Origin: Curvibacter delicatus NBRC 14919
GTDB lineage: Bacteria; Pseudomonadota; Gammaproteobacteria; Burkholderiales; Burkholderiaceae_C
Assembly: GCF_001592265.1 (NCBI RefSeq)
Contig: NZ_BCWP01000003.1
Coordinates: 103,612-167,611 of the forward strand
Length of the DNA stretch: 64,000 bases
Direction of reading: 5' to 3'
Below the pieces are notes generated by a model. It searched no databases and was not told the origin of the DNA. It saw only the letters and a program-made list of their open reading frames with translations. Made by a program: the position numbers and the translations under genes. The first letter of the stretch is position 1, and each line of letters opens with the position of its first letter. Below, piece after piece: positions 59,707 through 64,000 of this stretch.

Positions 59707-61581
59707 TCATATCTGCACCCGTGTGCCCAGCTCGATGACGCAGTTGTTCGGCAGGCGGAAGAAGTCCGCCACGTTGCCGGCGTTGCGCGACATGAGCGAG
59801 AACAGGGCTTCGCGCCAGTGGGCCATGCCGGTGCCCCGGGTCGGCACCACGATTTCACGGCTGAGGAAATAGGAGGTTTCGAACAGGTTGATCGGCAGCC
59901 CCTGGGCCTGGCAGCGTTCGAGTGCCTGCGGGATGTCGGGCGTGTTCATGAAGCCGTAGTTGACCTGCACCTTCCAGAACCCGGGTACCAGGGCGGTCAC
60001 CTGCACCTGTTCCCCGGCAGCAATCCACGGCACGTCATGGAACACCACCGTGAGAATCAGGTTGCGTTCATGCAGCACTTGGTTGTGCTTGAGGTTGTGC
60101 ATCAGCGCCTGCGGCACGGTGTCGGGGTTGGCCACTGCGTAGACCGCGGTGCGCGGCACCCGGTGCAGGGACTCGGCAGCCAAGGTCGTGATGAAGGGCA
60201 GCAGTTCCGGATCGCCCTGCCGGATGTTCTCGATCAGCAGTTCGCGGCCGCGCCGCCAGGTCGCCATGACGGCAAAGATGGCAATGCCGGCGGCCAGCGG
60301 GAACCAGCCGCCTTCCAGGAACTTGATGGCACAGGACACCACCAGCGCCGCGTCCAGCAGCAGGAAAGCCCCCGTCGCGGCGAGGGCCAGCGGCAAGGGA
60401 TACGCCCAGCCATGGCGGATGACGAAGAACGTCAGCAGCGTGGTGATGAACATGGTCAAGGTAACCGCAATGCCGTAGGCCGACGCCAGCGCCGACGAAC
60501 TGCCGAAGCCGAACACCGCCAGCAGCACGGCCGTCAGCAGCAGCCAGTTGACCTCCGGCATGTAGATCTGTCCGACCTCCTTGGCCGAGGTGTACAGCAC
60601 GCGCATGCGCGGCAGCAGGCCGAGCTGGATGGCCTGCTTGGTGACCGAATAGGCACCCGAGATCACCGCCTGCGAGGCAATGATGGTGGCCAGCGTGGCC
60701 AGCACCACGGCCGGCACCAGCCAGGCGGTGGGGAACATGCGGTAGAACGGGTTGTCGACCGCGCTCGGATCGCGCATGAGCAGGGCGCCCTGCCCCATGT
60801 AGTTGATCGCCAGCGCCGGCAGCACGTAGCCCAGCCAGGCCAGTTGCACCGGGCGCTTGCCGAAGTGCCCCATGTCGGCATACAGCGCCTCGGCGCCGGT
60901 GAAGGCCAGCACGATGGCCCCCACCGCCACGAACACGTGCCAGCCCTGCGCCCGCAGGAAGGCCAGCGCATGCAGCGGGTTCAGGGCCGCCAGAATGGCG
61001 GGCTCGCGCACGATCTCCAGCAGACCGGTCAGGGCCAGCACCGCAAACCACAGCATGATGACGGGGCCGAACAGCCGGCCGACCAGGCCAGTGCCGAAAC
61101 GCTGCACCATGAACAGGCCGACCAGCACCGCGGCCGACACCGGCAGCACGTAGGGCTTGAGCGCCGGCGTCACCACCTCCAGCCCCTCGACCGCACTCAG
61201 GACGGAGATGGCCGGCGTGATGACGCTGTCGCCATAAAACAGGGCCGCCCCCGAAACGCCGGTCAGCAGCAGCGCAATGCGCCGCCCCGGCGTCTTGCCC
61301 GCCGCCTGGGCGGCCAGCGCCGTCAGCGCCAGGATGCCGCCTTCGCCACGGTTGCTGGCGCGCAGGATCAGCATCACGTACTTCAGGGTGACAATGGCCA
61401 ACAGTCCCCAGAGGATCACCGAGACGGCGCCGATGACATGGGGTGTGTCCAGCGGCACGCCCGCGGCACCGAAGATTTCCTTCATGGTGTACAGCGGGCT
61501 GGTGCCAATGTCGCCGTACACCACCCCCAGCGCGCCCAGCGCCAGTACCGCGAGTTTTTCCTTGTCGTGTGTCGTGTCCAT
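59707..61581 (-). CDS. kup: Low-affinity potassium transporter Kup (Trk/KUP/HAK)
   Basis: 624 residues with about 12 membrane helices. The N-terminus [23 protein letters not shown] contains the GDIGTSPLY motif of Kup. Other signatures: [22 protein letters not shown] and [17 protein letters not shown]; the C-terminal domain has [18 protein letters not shown] and [13 protein letters not shown]. Proton-coupled K+ uptake. A tandem CTNATGC half-site box lies 45 bases upstream. Confidence 0.96.
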   Translation of the reverse strand: MDTTHDKEKLAVLALGALGVVYGDIGTSPLYTMKEIFGAAGVPLDTPHVIGAVSVILWGLLAIVTLKYVMLILRASNRGEGGILALTALAAQAAGKTPGRRIALLLTGVSGAALFYGDSVITPAISVLSAVEGLEVVTPALKPYVLPVSAAVLVGLFMVQRFGTGLVGRLFGPVIMLWFAVLALTGLLEIVREPAILAALNPLHALAFLRAQGWHVFVAVGAIVLAFTGAEALYADMGHFGKRPVQLAWLGYVLPALAINYMGQGALLMRDPSAVDNPFYRMFPTAWLVPAVVLATLATIIASQAVISGAYSVTKQAIQLGLLPRMRVLYTSAKEVGQIYMPEVNWLLLTAVLLAVFGFGSSSALASAYGIAVTLTMFITTLLTFFVIRHGWAYPLPLALAATGAFLLLDAALVVSCAIKFLEGGWFPLAAGIAIFAVMATWRRGRELLIENIRQGDPELLPFITTLAAESLHRVPRTAVYAVANPDTVPQALMHNLKHNQVLHERNLILTVVFHDVPWIAAGEQVQVTALVPGFWKVQVNYGFMNTPDIPQALERCQAQGLPINLFETSYFLSREIVVPTRGTGMAHWREALFSLMSRNAGNVADFFRLPNNCVIELGTRVQI

Positions 61582-61625
61582 CGCAAAGCGTTCAAAGTGA
61601 CGATGGCCGCACTGTCACGCGCCTT

Positions 61626-61643
61626 GCATCAGGAACGCATAAG
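61626..61643 (-). promoter_or_regulatory. Probable KdpE box upstream of kup
   Basis: The leftward strand reads CTTATGC-GTTC-CTGATGC, two half-sites with 11-base period. An equivalent sequence (CTAATGC-AATC-CTGATGC) lies upstream of kdpD. The 11-base tandem layout is typical of OmpR/PhoB-family regulators. Confidence 0.6.
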
Positions 61644-61654
61644 GATGGTCCGGG

Positions 61655-62341
61655 TCACTCCACCGCCAGCCGGTAGCCGACCCCGGTCTCGGTCAGCAGG
61701 TGGCGCGGCTCGGCCGGGTCGCGCTCGATCTTGGCGCGCAGCTGCGCCATGTACAGGCGCAGGTAGTGCGTGTGCTCGGTGTACTCGGGGCCCCACACAT
61801 CGGCCAGCAGTTGCCGGTGGGTCACCACCTTGCCGGCGCTGCGCACCAGGCGCGCCAGCAGCTTGAACTCGGTGGGCGTGAGGTGCACCGGCTCGCCGTT
61901 GCGCTGCACCGCGTGTGTCGCCAGATCGATGCGCAAGTCGTCCAGCGCATGCTCCGTCACGGCGGCCGCCAGCGCCGTGCCGCGGTGGCGCAGCGCCACC
62001 CGGATGCGGGCCAGCAGTTCCCCCACGTTGAAGGGTTTGGTCAGGTAGTCGTCGGCCCCGGCATCAAGCAGCTGGATCTTCTGCGCCTCCTGGTGGCGTG
62101 CCGAGACCACGATGATGGGCACGTTCAGTTGCCGGCGCACCGCGTGCACCAGCTGCAGGCCTTCGCCGTCAGGCAGGCCCAGGTCGAGCACGATGACATC
62201 GGGCGGGCTGTGCTGCAGCAGCGCCATGGCCTCGCTCAGCGTGACCGCGGTCTGCACCTCGAAGCCTTCGACGCTCAGGGTCGCCTGGATCAGCGCGCGG
62301 ATCTCACGGTCGTCCTCGACCACCAGGACACGCAAGGTCAT
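61655..62341 (-). CDS. kdpE: KdpE response regulator
   Basis: 228 residues from the ATG at 62341 (MTLRVLVVEDDREI); a longer frame through the tandem repeat is rejected. Receiver domain with phosphoacceptor in VIVLDLGLPDGEG and KPF near residue 102. C-terminal winged helix with LTPTEFKLLARLVRSAGKVVTHRQLLADVWG and HYLRLYMAQLRAKIE. KdpE activates K+ uptake genes when K+ is limiting. It follows kdpD and precedes kup. The repeat upstream supplies GGAGGTG as ribosome site. Confidence 0.94.
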   Translation of the reverse strand: MTLRVLVVEDDREIRALIQATLSVEGFEVQTAVTLSEAMALLQHSPPDVIVLDLGLPDGEGLQLVHAVRRQLNVPIIVVSARHQEAQKIQLLDAGADDYLTKPFNVGELLARIRVALRHRGTALAAAVTEHALDDLRIDLATHAVQRNGEPVHLTPTEFKLLARLVRSAGKVVTHRQLLADVWGPEYTEHTHYLRLYMAQLRAKIERDPAEPRHLLTETGVGYRLAVE

Positions 62342-62459
62342 GGCAACACCTCCGTGCAGCGCACTGCGGTGCGAGCCCCTTCGGACGGCCGGGCGGGATT
62401 CATGAACACCTCCGTGCAGCGCACTGCGGTGCGAGCCCCTTCGGACGGCCGGGCGGGGC
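62342..62459. repeat. 60-bp direct tandem repeat between kdpD and kdpE
   Basis: Two copies with period 60; 53 bases are identical (62345-62397 and 62405-62457). Each unit, read leftward, ends GGAGGTGTT followed by an ATG, so each copy carries a ribosome site and start codon. The unit contains the hairpin CGCAC-TGCG-GTGCG and GC-rich CCCCTTCGGACGGCC. The GGAGGTGTTGCCATGA sequence at the kdpD end also ends one unit, consistent with duplication across the original kdpD-kdpE ATGA junction. Confidence 0.85.
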
Positions 62460-63956
62460 TCATGGCAACACCTCCTCCATCGACGGTGGCGCCTCATCCA
62501 GCGGCAGCGTCAGGCAAAAGAGGCTGCCGCCGCCGGCACGCGGCCTGAGCACCAGCTGGCCGCCATGCGCCTGGGCCACGGCGCGGCACACCGCCAGGCC
62601 CAGCCCTGCGCCGTGGTGCCCGGCCCGGTCGCCGCGGCTGTAGGGCTGGAAAACCGACTGCTGCTCGGCCTCGGGGATGCCGGGCCCGCGGTCCGCCACG
62701 CACACTTCGATGGCCTGCGGGCTGGCGCTGGCCGTCAGGTCGATCTCGCCATCGCTGTATTTCAGCGCGTTGTCCAGCAGATTGCCCAGCAACTGCGACA
62801 ACAACACCGGATCGGCCTTGACCAGCGGCAGGCCTTCGGCCACCCTGGACTTGATGCGTCGGCCGGGGTCGCTCTGGCGCACAAGCGCCAGGACAGTGCC
62901 GATGATTTCCTCCATCGATTCCCAGTCACGCTGCAGGACCAGCCCGGGGCTCTCCAGGCGCACCAGCTGCAAGGTGTTCTCGGTCACCGTGGCAAGGTAG
63001 GACGCCTCGCTGACGAGAATGGCCAGCAGGCGTTGCTGCTCGGCGGCACTCAGCTTGTCGCGCTGCGACTGCAACGACGAGGCCGCACCCAGGATGACCG
63101 ACAGCGGTGTGCGCAGGTCATGCGAGATGGCGGCCAGCAGCGTGCTTTGCAACTGCTGGCGCTGCACCTCGCCTTGCGCCGCCAGCATGGACGCGGCCAG
63201 CTTCAGACGCCACAGCGCTTGCGCCAGCAGGGCACACAGCGCCTGCGCATGCTCCCGTCCCTCTTCATCCGTGGCCAGCGCCGGGCGGACACAGGCGGCC
63301 CCCGACATCTGCCCCTTGCGGCCCAGGGGCAGGTACCAGGCGTCCAGGCCGGGCCAGCGCCCGGTGCCCGGGCCCAGCACCGCGTCTTCGTTCATGCAAC
63401 AGCGCATGCCGTCGAGCACGGCAGGCGCAGGCCCTTCGGCCACCAGGGCTTCGGCGTCGTCTGCCAGCACCAGCGTGTTAGGCCCTGCAAAAGCGGCCGC
63501 CAAGGCTGCGCGGCCCAATGCCAACACCTGCTGGGGCGTGGTGGCATCGGACAGCTCGGCGGCCAGCGTCTGCAGTTGCCGCGCACGCCGCTCGTTCAGG
63601 CGGGCAATCTCGGTCTCGCGCCGCAGCCCGCTGGCCAGGCGGCTGATGACCAGGGCGACCACCAGCATGGTGGTCAGCGCGATGAAGTGCTCCTGGCTCT
63701 CGACCTCAAACGTCCAGCGCGGTGGTACGAAGAAGAAGTTCAGGGCTGTGACCGCCCCGACCGCACAGACCGCCGACTCGATCCATTCCAGCTTGTAGGA
63801 GGCCAACACCACGACCAGGACATAGATCATGGCCTGGCTGGTCAGCGAGATGTACGGCTCCAGCAACAGACCGGCAACCGTGGCCAGCGAGAGCAGCGCG
63901 CAGACCACACCCCAACGCCTAGCGAAGGATGAGGCAGGAATCGGTTGTCGGTCCAT
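62460..63956 (-). CDS. kdpD: Short KdpD-type sensor histidine kinase
   Basis: 498 residues: four membrane helices of the KdpD sensor (DUF4118) at about 15-115, including LNFFFVPPRWTF; a GAF-like linker; HisKA with phosphoacceptor AISHDLRTPLSVI; and HATPase with LLDNALKYS, DRGPGIP and GAGLGLAVCRAV. Normal KdpD is about 900 residues: the N-terminal KdpD/Usp-like cytoplasmic domains are absent. Start at 63956; the adjacent KdpE box lies only 25-42 bases upstream, so this is the true start of a short kinase rather than a truncation caused by the window edge. Confidence 0.9.
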   Translation of the reverse strand: MDRQPIPASSFARRWGVVCALLSLATVAGLLLEPYISLTSQAMIYVLVVVLASYKLEWIESAVCAVGAVTALNFFFVPPRWTFEVESQEHFIALTTMLVVALVISRLASGLRRETEIARLNERRARQLQTLAAELSDATTPQQVLALGRAALAAAFAGPNTLVLADDAEALVAEGPAPAVLDGMRCCMNEDAVLGPGTGRWPGLDAWYLPLGRKGQMSGAACVRPALATDEEGREHAQALCALLAQALWRLKLAASMLAAQGEVQRQQLQSTLLAAISHDLRTPLSVILGAASSLQSQRDKLSAAEQQRLLAILVSEASYLATVTENTLQLVRLESPGLVLQRDWESMEEIIGTVLALVRQSDPGRRIKSRVAEGLPLVKADPVLLSQLLGNLLDNALKYSDGEIDLTASASPQAIEVCVADRGPGIPEAEQQSVFQPYSRGDRAGHHGAGLGLAVCRAVAQAHGGQLVLRPRAGGGSLFCLTLPLDEAPPSMEEVLP

Positions 63957-63980
63957 GATGCAGACAGCGTAGCACCCCTC

Positions 63981-63998
63981 GCATCAGGATTGCATTAG
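63981..63998 (-). promoter_or_regulatory. Probable KdpE box upstream of kdpD
   Basis: The leftward strand reads CTAATGC-AATC-CTGATGC, ending 25 bases before the kdpD ATG. Same half-sites and spacing as the kup box. TACGCT between box and ATG may act as -10. Confidence 0.6.
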
Positions 63999-64000
63999 GG

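Noticed and set aside
62342..62497. N-terminal extension of KdpE through both repeats
   Set aside because: Extended residues are translations of the tandem repeat; MTLRVLVVEDD at 62341 matches the normal KdpE start with GGAGGTG upstream.

Overview
The window reads as chromosomal DNA of a GC-rich betaproteobacterium, most likely a member of the Comamonadaceae (Burkholderiales). Evidence: NAD-linked formate dehydrogenase in the order fdsGBACD, a stand-alone Bug-type tricarboxylate-transporter binding protein, a BPSS1780-type membrane protein, TRAP and aromatic ring-cleavage genes, and a short dispersed repeat of a kind I recall from that family. I see no rRNA, tRNA, CRISPR array, insertion sequence, phage or plasmid gene. 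Genes are densely packed and most belong to short operons.

Left part (1-27 kb), redox and metal enzymes plus signalling. The window opens inside a polyferredoxin gene resembling the electron-transfer subunit of tungsten aldehyde oxidoreductase, divergent from a GAF/Fis regulator. A GST and the formate dehydrogenase operon (fdsGBA-fdhD-fdsD) follow. Next come a diguanylate cyclase split by an in-frame amber codon, a PhzS-like flavoprotein hydroxylase, a hemerythrin/HD-GYP fusion and an AlkC-like repair protein. A catabolic unit at 14.4-21.0 kb combines a Bug binding protein, an IclR regulator, a self-sufficient CYP116B-type P450, a VOC dioxygenase-like protein and a full-length fumarylacetoacetase. 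Both promoter regions of this unit carry ATTACGC repeats 20 bp apart. A GAF-GGDEF protein, the tungstate importer tupBCA, a ModE-like regulator and an EgtB/SenA-like enzyme complete the section. Tungstate or molybdate supply fits the metal needs of formate dehydrogenase and of the presumed aldehyde oxidoreductase.

Middle part (27-46 kb), transport and general metabolism. It contains a TRAP transporter (dctQM, with dctP convergent), the isoprenoid operon xseB-ispA-dxs, a Rieske oxygenase alpha subunit in which one cluster cysteine is serine, and a flavin reductase. A DMT exporter, a mercaptopyruvate sulfurtransferase, a VOC protein and two overlapping multihaem cytochromes c follow. The section ends with a glycosyltransferase, a LIV-1-type ZIP metal transporter, a dienelactone hydrolase and the RNA helicase dbpA.

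Right part (45.8-64 kb). A MarR regulator faces a gentisate operon (gentisate dioxygenase, fumarylpyruvate hydrolase with a frameshifted 5' end, maleylpyruvate isomerase and an ABC binding protein). Then come polA, a small exported protein, thrB, a membrane protein, uvrD, a membrane diguanylate cyclase, kup, kdpE and a short kdpD. The kdpD-kdpE junction is split by a 60-bp tandem repeat that regenerates a ribosome site and start codon. The same two-half-site sequence lies upstream of kdpD and of kup, which suggests that KdpE controls this potassium transporter.

The least explained features are the six-copy 40-54 bp dispersed element that lies within or at the start of coding genes (including the TupA signal peptide), the P450-VOC-FAH unit, the structured leaders of the TRAP and Rieske genes, and a set of promoter-like TACAAT boxes exactly six bases from start codons.
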